Counted from the first letter of the stretch, positions 43,150 through 53,093 are shown. The stretch: DNA of 64,000 nucleotides from Flavobacterium sp. CG_23.5 (GCF_017875765.1 NZ_JAGGNA010000001.1:2755001-2819000); one strand, 5' to 3'. Made by a program: numbers and translations. The notes: a model not told the origin generated them from the sequence alone.

Positions 43150-45828
43150 TTAAAATTGTTGTCCAATGATAAAATGTGTTTCCCATCCATTAGCTTTTGC
43201 TGTTCCAGGCAAAGCATCAAAACCATATCCAAAATCAATACCTAGTAATCCAAATGCAGGCATGAATACACGTAAACCAGCTCCAGCGGAACGATTCAAT
43301 GAAAACGGATTGTAGCTTTTGAAATCTGCATAAGAAGATCCAGCTTCCAAGAAAGTCAACGCATAAATAGATGCCGATGATTTCAACGTTATTGGATAAC
43401 GCAATTCCATTGAGAATTTATTATATACCGTTGCTCCAATTTGTTCATTTGTGCCCTCTTTTACTGGAGTTAAAGAATTGTTTGGATATCCTCTTAATTG
43501 TATCGTTTCTCTTCCATCCATCGAATAATTTGCTAATCCGTCTCCACCTAAATAGAATCTTTCAAATGGCACAACGCCTCTTTCTTGATTGTATGCGCCA
43601 AGGAATCCAAATTCGGTCAAAGTTCGCAGTACTAATTTACCATAAATTTTCGTGTACCAGTCGGCTTTGAACTTTATTTTGTAATATTCTAACCAATTAA
43701 ATTTCTTTTGGTCAACTAATGCAGGGTCAGCGGCAGCATTTTGAAGGTTGTCAATTGATACTCTATTTGGGGTCGTGTTTGAAGCACTTGGAATAGCTTC
43801 TACATAATCTCCTTCATTCACTTGAATTCCGTTTGAACCAGTATAAGTTGCTCCCTTATGTTTGTATTTATATTCTTGCTTGTCTCCTAAGGTTGCATAA
43901 TCAATTCCGTTCATTAAGGAATAAGGTGGAGTTACTTTTGCTGAAATACTAAATTCTGAACCATAAGTAGGGAAAATGGGGTTAGTTCCTTTGTTACTTC
44001 TTGTTAAACCTATAGTGTAAGCTAAATTTCTAGATGTTCCATTTCCAAATGTAAATAAACCTGTATTGTAATTATTTAAGTCATAATGTTGGTAACTTAC
44101 GGATTGAGACAATACAAAGAAATCATCCGGCACAGTCAGTCTTTTTGCCAAACCTACAGATAAGGTTAGAATATTAAAGCTTTTCGTTTTGTCGACTCTT
44201 TGCGTAATATAATTATTTAAGAACTGCTTGCTGTATGACAATGAGGTGCTGAATTGAACAGGTTTCTTTTGTCCAAACCAAGGTTCTGAAAAGGACATAC
44301 TATACGTTTGGAAATAAGTACTTCCTTGTAATCGTAAGGAAACTTTTTGTCCGTCACCCATTGGTAAAGGCTTGTAAGCATCTTTGTTTAAAATATTCCT
44401 TGCAGAGAAGTTGTTAAAAGACAATCCTAAAGTTCCTATGAAACCACCACCACCGTAACCTCCTTGAAGTTCGATTTGGCTGGATCCTTTTTCAACAAGA
44501 TTGTATTCAATATCAACCGTTCCTGCGCTAGAATCTACATTTTTAAATTTTGGATCTATAGCTTCAGGATCAAAGAATCCTAATTGTCCTATTTCACGAA
44601 TAGTTCGTACCAGTTCTTCTTTGCTGTATTTTTCTCCTGGTTTAGTTCTCAATTCTCTATAAATAACACGGTCATTCGTCTTGTCATTTCCTACAACTGT
44701 AATCTTGTTGAAGTAGGCTAGTGGACCTTCAGTAACTCTGATCTCGAAATCGATTGTGTCATTTGCTGTTTTTACCTCTACTGCATTTATATTAGAAAAT
44801 AAATAACCACTGTTTTGGTATAAATTGGTGATGTCTTCACCGTCTGGTTTTGATTTATCAGCAATTCTTTTTTCTAGAAGTACGCCATTATATGTTTCTC
44901 CTTTTTTAACACCTAATATTCTGCCTAATAATTGATCAGAATACACCGTGTTTCCTAAAAATTTAATGTTTCCAAAATAGTATTTATTTCCCTCTTCAAC
45001 ATTTATTTTAATTGCTAATGCCTTTTTATCTTTGTTATAAGAAACAGAATCGGATAATATTCGTGCATCACGGTATCCCTTTTCTTTATAAGCGGCAATT
45101 ACTTTTTCTAAATCAGTTTTGTATTTTGCTTGAACAAATTTGGATGCCTTTAATATACGTAAAGGATTTTTTTGCTTGGTATCTTTCATTGCGTTACGCA
45201 ATACCTTATCAGATAATTGTTTGTTTCCGTCAAAATCAATTGATTGGATTTTTACTTTATCACCTTTATCAATGTTAACAAGCATGTTTACCTGACTTAC
45301 TTTTGTCGTGTCCGCTTTGGTAGTAATGGTAACTTTAGTATTGTAATAACCTTCTTTTTTGTATTTATTTTCAATGTAATTTTTAGTGGTAGTAATTAAA
45401 TTTTCATTAACTATTTTCCCCTTAGTTAGGCTGTTATCTTTTATTAAAGCCTCCGTTTTATTTTTCTTAATTCCTACAAATTTAACCTCATTTAATTTAG
45501 GTAATTCAACTAAGTTTAAATCAAGATAAATGCTGTCGTTCTGGATTTTATTTACATAAAATGAAATTTCATCAAAAAGGCCCAGTTTACCAAGCTTCTT
45601 TATCGCACTGCTTATTTCTTCACCCGGAATTATTATTTCTTGTCCTTTTTGAAGACCTGCAAAAGTTATTACGGTTTGAGTGTTAAAGCTTATTTTACCA
45701 ACAACTGCAACATCTGCAAGGATATATTTTTTTCCTTGATCAAAAGGGACTCTGTCTTGTGCTTTAATTTGGGTAAGACTTCCAAAAATTAATACGGTAA
45801 GGGCTATTCTTATACTTTTATGTAACAC
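43150..45828 (-). CDS. bamA: Outer-membrane protein assembly factor BamA
   Basis: 892 residues from a GTG start seven bases after the uppS stop. Residues LHKSIRIALTVLIFGSLTQI-KAQ form the signal peptide; five POTRA domains follow (about 30-430; for example IQSIDFDGNKQLSDKVLRNA and YFNKITVVGNDKTNDRVIYR), then a 16-strand barrel with the conserved region DGRETIQLRGY and a C-terminal Phe (FIIGQQF), the beta-signal. BamA inserts barrel proteins into the outer membrane. A reading frame upstream of the GTG overlaps uppS by about 130 bases and lacks a signal peptide at its start, so it was not used. Confidence 0.94.
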   Translation of the reverse strand: MLHKSIRIALTVLIFGSLTQIKAQDRVPFDQGKKYILADVAVVGKISFNTQTVITFAGLQKGQEIIIPGEEISSAIKKLGKLGLFDEISFYVNKIQNDSIYLDLNLVELPKLNEVKFVGIKKNKTEALIKDNSLTKGKIVNENLITTTKNYIENKYKKEGYYNTKVTITTKADTTKVSQVNMLVNIDKGDKVKIQSIDFDGNKQLSDKVLRNAMKDTKQKNPLRILKASKFVQAKYKTDLEKVIAAYKEKGYRDARILSDSVSYNKDKKALAIKINVEEGNKYYFGNIKFLGNTVYSDQLLGRILGVKKGETYNGVLLEKRIADKSKPDGEDITNLYQNSGYLFSNINAVEVKTANDTIDFEIRVTEGPLAYFNKITVVGNDKTNDRVIYRELRTKPGEKYSKEELVRTIREIGQLGFFDPEAIDPKFKNVDSSAGTVDIEYNLVEKGSSQIELQGGYGGGGFIGTLGLSFNNFSARNILNKDAYKPLPMGDGQKVSLRLQGSTYFQTYSMSFSEPWFGQKKPVQFSTSLSYSKQFLNNYITQRVDKTKSFNILTLSVGLAKRLTVPDDFFVLSQSVSYQHYDLNNYNTGLFTFGNGTSRNLAYTIGLTRSNKGTNPIFPTYGSEFSISAKVTPPYSLMNGIDYATLGDKQEYKYKHKGATYTGSNGIQVNEGDYVEAIPSASNTTPNRVSIDNLQNAAADPALVDQKKFNWLEYYKIKFKADWYTKIYGKLVLRTLTEFGFLGAYNQERGVVPFERFYLGGDGLANYSMDGRETIQLRGYPNNSLTPVKEGTNEQIGATVYNKFSMELRYPITLKSSASIYALTFLEAGSSYADFKSYNPFSLNRSAGAGLRVFMPAFGLLGIDFGYGFDALPGTAKANGWETHFIIGQQF

Positions 45829-45835
45829 TAAAAAA

Positions 45836-46576
45836 TTATTTAATTTGTTCACTTGTTTTTCCAAATCTACGTTCTCTTTTTTGATAACTAATAATAGCCT
45901 CATATAAATCTTGTTCTTTAAAGTCCGGCCACAATATATCAGTAAAATACAATTCTGCATAGGCAATTTGCCAAAGCAAGAAATTACTTATTCTATGTTC
46001 TCCACTTGTTCGTATTAATAAATCTACATCCGGTAAATTTTGCGTGTAAAGATGCTCATTTATAATTGAATCATCAATAGTGTCTATTGAAATTATATTA
46101 TTTTTAACTTTACTGCATATATTTTTTACAGCACTGACTAATTCTTCCCTAGAACCGTAGCTTAACGCTAGGGTCAACGTCATTTTTGTGTTGTCCTTTG
46201 TTTTATTTATTACATCAAGAAGTTCTTTTTGAGCAGATTTAGGTAATTTTTCCAAATTACCAATAGCGTTCAATTTGATGTTGTTTTTTTGAAGTGTTAC
46301 GAGTTCTTTTTTTAATGAATTGATAAGCACCTTCATTAAGGTTTCGACCTCCAGTTTTGGTCTGTTCCAGTTTTCGGTAGAGAATGCGTATAGAGTTAGG
46401 AATTCAATTCCTAATTTTGCACTTGCCTCAATTATTACTTTTACTGATTTTGTGCCACTTTCATGTCCCAAAGCTCTTAAAAGTCCTTTTTGTTTTGCCC
46501 AACGACCATTGCCATCCATAATGATAGCTAAATGTTTGGGTAAATTCGTTGCGTCAATCGTATCTAGTAAATTCAT
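45836..46576 (-). CDS. uppS: Undecaprenyl diphosphate synthase
   Basis: 246 residues from ATG 46576. Cis-prenyltransferase motifs: HLAIIMDGNGRWAKQKG (Asp21 catalytic), LTLYAFSTENWNRP, LTLALSYGSREEL and DLLIRTSGEHRISNFLLWQ. It makes the C55 lipid carrier for peptidoglycan and other envelope polymers. The frame is open further upstream, but that would overlap the DUF6089 gene, which ends four bases before this ATG. Second gene of the envelope operon; bamA starts seven bases after its stop. Confidence 0.95.
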   Translation of the reverse strand: MNLLDTIDATNLPKHLAIIMDGNGRWAKQKGLLRALGHESGTKSVKVIIEASAKLGIEFLTLYAFSTENWNRPKLEVETLMKVLINSLKKELVTLQKNNIKLNAIGNLEKLPKSAQKELLDVINKTKDNTKMTLTLALSYGSREELVSAVKNICSKVKNNIISIDTIDDSIINEHLYTQNLPDVDLLIRTSGEHRISNFLLWQIAYAELYFTDILWPDFKEQDLYEAIISYQKRERRFGKTSEQIK

Positions 46577-46580
46577 TTTT

Positions 46581-47264
46581 TTAATCTGTACAGTAACATG
46601 GTTTGTTTCCAAAGGTATATGTAAGGGTAAATCCCGAAAAAACATACCAATCATTATTATTTAAATTCCCGAATCGTAATGGTTTCAAATTTTCATTCTT
46701 CGGATTGCTTCCGTCAATGTTATCTGTTAATGTATAGCGAGCTCCAACCTCTACGGCCAATATGAAATTTGGCGTGATGTTGGATTTAATTCCTAAATTC
46801 ATTGGAATGGCAAATGAACCAGAGCCTTTGTCTTTTTTTGTTTCACCAGCTAAAATATATAACTCATCATATCTAAAATAGCTTATCCCAGAATATACAT
46901 AAGGAGTAATTTTATTTGACATCTCATGAAGATTAAAATCAAAAAAATTGAATTCAAGGCCTAAAGATACTTCTTTTATACTATTTTCAAAACGGTATCC
47001 TCTTTGATTTCTGCCGTCTTCTTTTGAATCAAGGTCGTTAGAGGTGATTTTTGATTGGGTGTAGGAGAATCGATAAGAATGTCTCGGGCTTTTATTCCAT
47101 TTATATAACAAACCCAGAGCAGGTTCATTTGGCGATATATAAGTGGTAGGACCTACATCACCTATAAAATTACTACCGCCTACAAAAACACCAATCTCAT
47201 GAATTTGAGCTTGGATTGCCAGGAATGGAAATAGGCATAACAAAAAGTGGAGAATTTTGTTCAT
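46581..47264 (-). CDS. DUF6089 family outer-membrane beta-barrel protein
   Basis: 227 residues. Signal peptide MNKILHFLLCLFPFLAIQAQ, then HEIGVFVGGSNFIGDVGPT and LGLLYKWNKSPRHSYRFSY, a small (probably 8-10 strand) barrel ending WYVFSGFTLTYTFGNKPCYC. The arrangement DUF6089-uppS-bamA-ompH is one I recall as common in Flavobacteriaceae. Function unknown; a structural or assembly role at the outer membrane is plausible from its operon. First gene of the operon, behind a good promoter. Confidence 0.82.
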   Translation of the reverse strand: MNKILHFLLCLFPFLAIQAQIHEIGVFVGGSNFIGDVGPTTYISPNEPALGLLYKWNKSPRHSYRFSYTQSKITSNDLDSKEDGRNQRGYRFENSIKEVSLGLEFNFFDFNLHEMSNKITPYVYSGISYFRYDELYILAGETKKDKGSGSFAIPMNLGIKSNITPNFILAVEVGARYTLTDNIDGSNPKNENLKPLRFGNLNNNDWYVFSGFTLTYTFGNKPCYCTD

Positions 47265-47283
47265 TCAAATTAAAAATTGCGTG

Positions 47284-47312
47284 CAAATATAATAATTATC
47301 GATACGATTCAA
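47284..47312 (-). promoter_or_regulatory. Promoter of the DUF6089-uppS-bamA-ompH operon (minus strand)
   Basis: On the minus strand TTG (plus 47310-47312), an 18-base spacer and TATATTTG (plus 47284-47291), ending 20 bases before the DUF6089 ATG. Full match to the TTG/TAnnTTTG consensus. Confidence 0.68.
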
Positions 47313-47422
47313 TACCTATTAAGTTAATTGTCTGTTTTTTTGAAAAACAAACAATAAATAGGTCTGTGATTATTCCAAACGTAAAAAAGGGATAAAATCG
47401 TATAGTATTAATTAGAAATGGA

Positions 47423-48307
47423 TTAGTTCCTTCTATCTTCTCCCCAGAGTAATTTGGTACGTAGGGTTTTTAAGAATGTTTCTTCAGGAATCTCTACCAT
47501 ATTTATTTGAAAAGGAGTTTTCTTAATCGTTAGAATTGATTCGTTTTTCACAGATGTTATTCTGGAATCTAGGGAAACTAGATAATTTTCCTCTCTACCG
47601 GAAACTTTTAACCGAATTTCTGTTTCATCAGGAACAACAAGTGGTCTTGCGTTTAGATTATGAGGAGCGATTGGGGTGATGACTAAACTTTTTACGTCGG
47701 GAGTTAAAATAGGCCCGCCACAACTCAAAGAATAACCCGTTGATCCTGTCGGGGTGGAGATAATCAAACCATCTGCCCAATAAGAATTTAAAAATTCATC
47801 ATTTAGATAGGTGTCGATTGTAATCATCGAGGTAGTGTCTTTTCGACTAACCGTAATTTCATTCATCGCAAAATTTAAATCCCTAATGGATTCATTCTCT
47901 GGAGAACAGGATAAACTCAATAACGTTCTTTTAGAAAGGGTGTATTTTTTTTCAATTACAAACTGCATAAACGCAGCAATATTTTCTTTTTGTACCGTCG
48001 CGAGAAAACCTAAACGTCCTGCGTTTATACCTAATATAGGTACGCCTAAATCTCGAACTAAAGTTGCGGCTCTTAAGATTGTTCCGTCTCCGCCAATGCT
48101 TATTAACATATCAAAGCTTTGATCCAATTCGGTATGGGATTCAAAAGTTTTATATTCCTTTCTTACAATGTCTTTTTCGTAAAGCATTTTCAAGAAATTG
48201 GCCTCAATAACCATTTCTACCTTATTGGTATTAAAAAAAACAAAAATGTCTTTTATTATTGGTTCGGTACTGTTCAGGTAATATTGTCCGTATATGGCTA
48301 CTTTCAT
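47423..48307 (-). CDS. nadK: NAD kinase
   Basis: 294 residues. The GGDG motif is in LISIGGDGTILRAATLV, followed by GINAGRLGFLA, the NE pair in FAMNEITVSRKD, and ISTPTGSTGYSLSCGGPIL. It phosphorylates NAD to NADP. A CBS-ACT gene lies 54 bases upstream on the same strand and is probably in the same transcript; the DUF6089 operon downstream has its own promoter. Length is normal for the family. Confidence 0.96.
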   Translation of the reverse strand: MKVAIYGQYYLNSTEPIIKDIFVFFNTNKVEMVIEANFLKMLYEKDIVRKEYKTFESHTELDQSFDMLISIGGDGTILRAATLVRDLGVPILGINAGRLGFLATVQKENIAAFMQFVIEKKYTLSKRTLLSLSCSPENESIRDLNFAMNEITVSRKDTTSMITIDTYLNDEFLNSYWADGLIISTPTGSTGYSLSCGGPILTPDVKSLVITPIAPHNLNARPLVVPDETEIRLKVSGREENYLVSLDSRITSVKNESILTIKKTPFQINMVEIPEETFLKTLRTKLLWGEDRRN

Positions 48308-48361
48308 ATTTTGTTTAATCGGGGATATGTTTATTCGTTTCTTTTTCGGTAAAACGTCATA

Positions 48362-49021
48362 TTATATATTAAGGTATTTATCTAAATAATCAGAACGCTC
48401 TTTCAAACTATTGATATAATTGTCTTCGGGATGATTAGATATGATCTCGTAATTGTATCTTCGGAAAGTTTGAATTATTTCATTTAAAGCACCCAAACTT
48501 ATTTTCATTGTAATTTGAATAGTTGTAACATCTGCTTCCGAAATAAATAAGCCTAAAAGTCTGCCATTGTTACTTTCAACAATTTGTGTAATCTGACTCA
48601 TGGAATAATCCAATATTTCTCTCTTAACTATTAATATTCTTCCAGGTTCTTTAAGGAAAGGAGTTTCATGAAAGAATTTCATGATGTCTACAATTTCATA
48701 GTAACCTACATAGCTATTATTTTCATCTAATACTGGAATCAAATTAGTGTTGTTTTTTGCGAAAATTTCCAACACATCCAGCCAAATCGTATTTGTTCTG
48801 GCAAAAAAGCCTTCAAGGGTATATTTATAATCAGACACTTTTTTACCATCGTCAAATGTTTCAATGTCATCCGCTGCAATGCTGCCAATATAAATACCCT
48901 CCTCAATTACGGGAAAATGGGTAAAATGCAAATCATTAAAAAAGTCATGAACAGTCGCAATAGAATCTTGGCTGTCAATCGCTTTAAAATCGTTGGTAAT
49001 ATATTCTGTAATTTCTGTCAT
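48362..49021 (-). CDS. CBS-domain protein with C-terminal ACT-like domain
   Basis: 219 residues. Two CBS units in the first 125 residues (IATVHDFFNDLHFTHFPVIE and IFAKNNTNLIPVLDENNSYV landmarks), then an ACT-like alpha/beta unit (about 130-205: ILIVKREILDYSMSQITQIV, GRLLGLFISEADVTTIQITM). CBS-ACT proteins sense adenine nucleotides or amino acids; relatives are annotated AcuB-like. Position upstream of nadK may point to a nucleotide-linked role, an inference only. Divergent from pdxJ across a 113-base spacer. Confidence 0.85.
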   Translation of the reverse strand: MTEITEYITNDFKAIDSQDSIATVHDFFNDLHFTHFPVIEEGIYIGSIAADDIETFDDGKKVSDYKYTLEGFFARTNTIWLDVLEIFAKNNTNLIPVLDENNSYVGYYEIVDIMKFFHETPFLKEPGRILIVKREILDYSMSQITQIVESNNGRLLGLFISEADVTTIQITMKISLGALNEIIQTFRRYNYEIISNHPEDNYINSLKERSDYLDKYLNI

Positions 49022-49134
49022 AAATCAATCTCCAATATTTCATGCAAAATAATCAAAAATAAGCAAAAACTCCTAGGTTTTACTTTGTATTTTTGCCTAA
49101 CAAATACTATTTTCAACAATCAAAAAGTGTTCCA

Positions 49135-49848
49135 ATGACAAAGTTAAGTGTAAACATCAATAAAATAGCAACGTTACGTAATGCCCGCGGAGGAAATGTT
49201 CCCGATTTACTAAAAGTGGCAGCCGATATTCAAAAGTTTGGTGGCGAAGGAATCACCATACATCCGCGTCCAGATGAGCGTCACATTCGTTATCAAGATG
49301 CCCGCGATTTGAAATCAATTGTTTACACCGAATATAATATTGAGGGAAATCCAGAGAAAACATTTATAGATCTTGTTCTGGAAATAAAACCGACTCAAGT
49401 GACTTTGGTGCCAGATGCTGTAGATGCGATAACTTCTAATGCAGGTTGGGATACTATAAAACATGCCGCATATCTAACCGAAATCGTTCAGGAGTTTCAG
49501 CGCAACGGAATCAGAACTTCCATTTTTGTGGATCCAGTTCTGGAAATGATCGAAGGCGCCAAAAAAATTGGAACAGAAAGAATCGAGTTATACACGGAAG
49601 CATTCGCTCATAAATACAGTTTGGGAAATAAAAGAGGAATTCAACCGTATATGGAATCGGCAATTTTGGCTAACCAGTTAGGTTTGGGCATCAATGCAGG
49701 TCACGATTTGAGTTTGGATAACATTCAGTTTTTCAAGGAAAATATTCCGGGTTTACTAGAGGTTTCTATCGGCCATGCACTGATTTCCGAAGCCATTTAT
49801 CTGGGATTGGATAATGTGGTTAATATGTATTTGCAAAAGTTGAAATAA
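49135..49848 (+). CDS. pdxJ: Pyridoxine 5'-phosphate synthase
   Basis: 237 residues from ATG 49135. PdxJ landmarks: LSVNINKIATLRNARGGNVP, GGEGITIHPRPDERHI, and the C-terminal INAGHDLSLDN and EVSIGHALISEAIYLG. It condenses 1-deoxyxylulose-5-phosphate with 3-amino-2-oxopropyl phosphate in the DXP-dependent B6 route. An in-frame TTG at 49093 lies inside a TATTTTTG -7-like element (49088-49095), so it cannot be the start if that promoter is real. A hairpin follows the gene. Confidence 0.96.
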   Translation: MTKLSVNINKIATLRNARGGNVPDLLKVAADIQKFGGEGITIHPRPDERHIRYQDARDLKSIVYTEYNIEGNPEKTFIDLVLEIKPTQVTLVPDAVDAITSNAGWDTIKHAAYLTEIVQEFQRNGIRTSIFVDPVLEMIEGAKKIGTERIELYTEAFAHKYSLGNKRGIQPYMESAILANQLGLGINAGHDLSLDNIQFFKENIPGLLEVSIGHALISEAIYLGLDNVVNMYLQKLK

Positions 49849-49859
49849 GAAATAAATAA

Positions 49860-49898
49860 AAACAATTATAACCTGATGTAATTGGGTTGTAATTGTTT
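49860..49898 (+). terminator. Hairpin after pdxJ
   Basis: AAACAATTATAACC (49860-49873) pairs with GGTTGTAATTGTTT (49885-49898), one G-T wobble, 11-base loop. The T run after it is poor, so termination strength is uncertain. Confidence 0.5.
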
Positions 49899-49926
49899 AC
49901 TTTAGCATTTTTCTTATTAAAATTCA

Positions 49927-52203
49927 GTGTTGAAACCAATTGTTTTGTTTTGTTTATTATGTTTTTCTAATTTGTTTGCGCAATCCAAGGTTACAATAGT
50001 TGGGAATGTGAAATCTTTTGAAAACGAAAATTTAATAGGAGTAAGTATTTCTTTTGATGCTAATAATCAGCATTACTATTCTATAAGTGATGCTTTGGGA
50101 TGCTTTACTGAAGAAATTCCATCAGGATTGGTTAAAATTGCAGTTAATCATTTTGGTTACCTTGAAAAAACGTTAAGTTTTGATTTAAAAAATGACTCGA
50201 TAATTTCTATTGTATTAGAAAAGAATGTTTCGTTTTTAAAAGAAGTTGTAATATCTAATAATAAGAAAAACTGGATTACAAATCTATCTGGCGGTAAATT
50301 ATCATTTAATTTAAAAGAATTAGCTACAGTTCCAACAGTTCTTGGAACAACGGATATAATCAAAATTTTGCAGTTAACACCAGGAGTGCAAAATTCTGGG
50401 GATGCAAATGGTTATTTGTATGTACGAGGAGGTGATCCTGGACACAATACAATATTATATGATGGGATACCAATTTATGGAATGTCACATCTGCTGGGTG
50501 TTTTTCCTTTTTACAATACGGATCATATACAGGAAGTTGAATTTGACAAATCAAGCTCAAATGCAAAATATGGAGGACGTTTAAGTTCCACAACTTTATT
50601 GATTCCTAATAAAAAAATCCCTTCGCAATTTACAATTCAAGGAAATGTTGGTTTACTGGCTTCTCAGGCTACTTTGAGCATTCCGATTAGCGAAAAATCT
50701 GGAATTACCATATCAGGAAGGAAAACATATATTGATGAAATAGTCGCTCCTATATTAAATTCAGGTTCAAAAAATAGCGATGTCCAAGATATGAAATATG
50801 GATTCGTGGATGGTAATTTAACTTTTGTTACAGAAATTTATAAAAACAACTTGTTAACTGTTTCTGCTTTTTCAAGTGCCGATAAATTACAAATAAAAGA
50901 CGCCAATTTAGCCTTACATACAAGTTTAAAATGGAGTAATTTAAATATATCTCCTGCTTTATTTACTAAATTATCTTCTAAAACAAGTATGTCGAATGCT
51001 GTCTATTATACGCGATATACAAATGAGTTAAATATGGAGCAATCAACAATTCAAATGGGCGTTTCCTCATTTGTTGAAGATTTCGGATTTACAAATTCAG
51101 TTAGTTATTCGGTTAATGAGGTTCCTTTTGAATCAGGTTTGCAATATGTTTATCATAATTTACAACCACAAAAAATCCAAATTGAAAATTTAAGCATTGC
51201 CAATAATACAGAACAAAATAATTTAATTAAAGCTAGCGAATTTGCTGTTTTTACAACTGCAAAACCAAAATTACTTGATAATTTAATTGCAGAATTAGGT
51301 TTAAGGATTAGCTATTATAATTCGGGGGTAAAATCATATTTGCATTTTCAACCTCGTGTTGTTCTGAATTATTATATGAATAGAAATCTTTCTTTTTATG
51401 CTTCTTATAATAGACAAAATCAATATTTAAATTTAATCACAACTTCAAGTGTAGGGATTCCTACCGATTTTTGGATTGCAAGTTCAGATGGTATCCCCGC
51501 GCAATCCTCCAATGAATTTGCTTTAGGTTCAAATCAAACTATCTCTAAAAGCATTACATCTTCATTTGGCGCATTTTATCGTTCAATGAATAATTTACTG
51601 GAATATCCGTACGGAGTTACACAGTTTAATGAAATTTCCACATTGAAAAATGATTTGTTGGAAGGGAAGGGAAAAGCATACGGATTAGAAATGATGCTGA
51701 AAAGAAATAATGGTAAGTTTAAAGGATGGCTAAGCTACACTTTGAGTTGGTCTGACAGAAACTTTGAAAAGCTCAATAATGGAAATACTTATTATGCTAA
51801 ATACGATAGACGCCATAATTTATCATTGGTTGGAACGTATAATTTAAATTCAAAATGGAATTTGGGTGTCACTCAGATTTTTAGTTCAGGAAATCGTTTT
51901 ACAATGCCTACATCATGGTATTTTATAAATAACAATCCTGTCAAAGAATATTCGGAGTATAATAATGCCCAAATGCCAAATTATATTCGAACAGATCTTT
52001 CTGGTAATTATTTTTTTATAAAAAACTCTAAAAAAGAAAGTGCACTGAATTTTTCTATTTACAATACTTTCAATATCGAAAACCCTATTTATGTTGTTTT
52101 GAATGTGGTTGTCAATGAAAATAAAGATAGTGTAGTTGTTAAGCCTGAAAAGAAGGTTTTGTATAGAATACTTCCTTCCATAAGTTGGAGATTTAAATTT
52201 TAG
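49927..52203 (+). CDS. TonB-dependent receptor with carboxypeptidase-like regulatory domain
   Basis: 758 residues, starting at GTG 49927 or the adjacent TTG. Signal peptide KPIVLFCLLCFSNLFAQ, then a beta-sandwich regulatory domain (about 20-110: GNVKSFENENLIGVSISFD, ending IISIVLEKN). A plug with NGYLYVRGGDPGHNTILYDG and IYGMSHLLGVFPFYNTDHIQ follows, then a 22-strand-type barrel to the C-terminal WRFKF. It takes up a scarce ligand across the outer membrane using TonB. The partner is the DUF4249 lipoprotein encoded directly after it. The ligand cannot be told; no SusD gene is present, so an oligosaccharide is less likely than a metal chelate or peptide. Confidence 0.9.
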   Translation: MLKPIVLFCLLCFSNLFAQSKVTIVGNVKSFENENLIGVSISFDANNQHYYSISDALGCFTEEIPSGLVKIAVNHFGYLEKTLSFDLKNDSIISIVLEKNVSFLKEVVISNNKKNWITNLSGGKLSFNLKELATVPTVLGTTDIIKILQLTPGVQNSGDANGYLYVRGGDPGHNTILYDGIPIYGMSHLLGVFPFYNTDHIQEVEFDKSSSNAKYGGRLSSTTLLIPNKKIPSQFTIQGNVGLLASQATLSIPISEKSGITISGRKTYIDEIVAPILNSGSKNSDVQDMKYGFVDGNLTFVTEIYKNNLLTVSAFSSADKLQIKDANLALHTSLKWSNLNISPALFTKLSSKTSMSNAVYYTRYTNELNMEQSTIQMGVSSFVEDFGFTNSVSYSVNEVPFESGLQYVYHNLQPQKIQIENLSIANNTEQNNLIKASEFAVFTTAKPKLLDNLIAELGLRISYYNSGVKSYLHFQPRVVLNYYMNRNLSFYASYNRQNQYLNLITTSSVGIPTDFWIASSDGIPAQSSNEFALGSNQTISKSITSSFGAFYRSMNNLLEYPYGVTQFNEISTLKNDLLEGKGKAYGLEMMLKRNNGKFKGWLSYTLSWSDRNFEKLNNGNTYYAKYDRRHNLSLVGTYNLNSKWNLGVTQIFSSGNRFTMPTSWYFINNNPVKEYSEYNNAQMPNYIRTDLSGNYFFIKNSKKESALNFSIYNTFNIENPIYVVLNVVVNENKDSVVVKPEKKVLYRILPSISWRFKF

Positions 52204-53061
52204 ATGATGAAAAAGTATAGTTTATTTCTTTTGATGATTATTGCGTGTAGTTGCAACAATGACAGGTTTAGTGATGGAATTAAGTTGGAATCAAAATTAG
52301 CGGTAGAAGGCTGGATTGAAGAAGGAGATGTTCCGCAGGTAATATTGTCCAGTACGATACCAATAAATGATGTTGTTGATTCTACAAATGTTTTGGAGCA
52401 CGTGATACGTTCGGCAAGAATAACGGTTTCTGATGGAGAAACGGTGGAAGTTTTACGTGTTAAAAATGATGATAATAGAGTTCCGCCGTTTGTGTATTTT
52501 GGAAAAGAAATAATCGGGAAAGCAGGGAAGACTTATACCTTGAAAATTGAGTATTTAAATAGAGTAGTAGTAGCCACGACAAGTATTCCTAAAACAGTAG
52601 CAATTGCAACGGCAGAATATGTAAAAAAGAATGCCACGGATACTACCGGATATGTTTTTATAAATTTTGATGATCCTATAAATGAAAAGAATTATTATCA
52701 GGTTGCAACAAGAATAGATGGACAAGAACCTATTTTTGTTCCTGCTTTTTATGGTAATCTAGATGATGAAAAATTTAAATCTCACTCAATTTCAATGCAG
52801 GTAAATAGAGGAGTATTACTTTTTCCTAAAACTAAATTTAAACCCTATTTTACCGATGGTGATTTAATTTTTGTAAAATTAAGAACCATGAATAAAGAAG
52901 CATTTGATTTTTGGAATAGTTGGCAGGATGAAATTGTAAATAGCAGAAATCCTATTTATCCATCCAATACAAGTCTGGAATCAAATATAAAAGGCGGGGT
53001 TGGCATTTGGGCTGGCTACGGTCAAAACACTATATTAGTTAAAACACCTCCAAAAAAATAG
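52204..53061 (+). CDS. DUF4249 lipoprotein, partner of the TonB receptor
   Basis: 285 residues. Lipoprotein signal LFLLMIIACSC with the acceptor Cys near residue 18. Beta-rich domain: LAVEGWIEEGDVPQVILSST near the N terminus and the typical late WGYAGYGQ-like element GGVGIWAGYGQN. DUF4249 proteins are regularly encoded immediately after TonB receptors with a carboxypeptidase-like domain and are taken to be surface or periplasmic ligand-binding accessories. The ATG directly follows the receptor stop codon, so translation is coupled. A bidirectional terminator closes the pair. Confidence 0.85.
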   Translation: MMKKYSLFLLMIIACSCNNDRFSDGIKLESKLAVEGWIEEGDVPQVILSSTIPINDVVDSTNVLEHVIRSARITVSDGETVEVLRVKNDDNRVPPFVYFGKEIIGKAGKTYTLKIEYLNRVVVATTSIPKTVAIATAEYVKKNATDTTGYVFINFDDPINEKNYYQVATRIDGQEPIFVPAFYGNLDDEKFKSHSISMQVNRGVLLFPKTKFKPYFTDGDLIFVKLRTMNKEAFDFWNSWQDEIVNSRNPIYPSNTSLESNIKGGVGIWAGYGQNTILVKTPPKK

Positions 53062-53093
53062 GCTGCCCTTTTCGGACAGCCTCATTCTTTTTA
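53060..53093. terminator. Bidirectional terminator between convergent genes
   Basis: AGGCTG (53060-53065) pairs with CAGCCT (53077-53082), with CC/GG further in and one mismatch. A T-rich run follows on the plus strand (to 53093) and seven A precede it, giving T on the minus strand. Confidence 0.85.

Noticed and set aside
45829..45966. N-terminal extension of BamA overlapping uppS
   Set aside because: The signal peptide begins after the uppS stop; an extension would bury it.
46577..46654. N-terminal extension of UppS into the DUF6089 gene
   Set aside because: It overlaps a gene on the same strand and adds residues not seen in UppS proteins.
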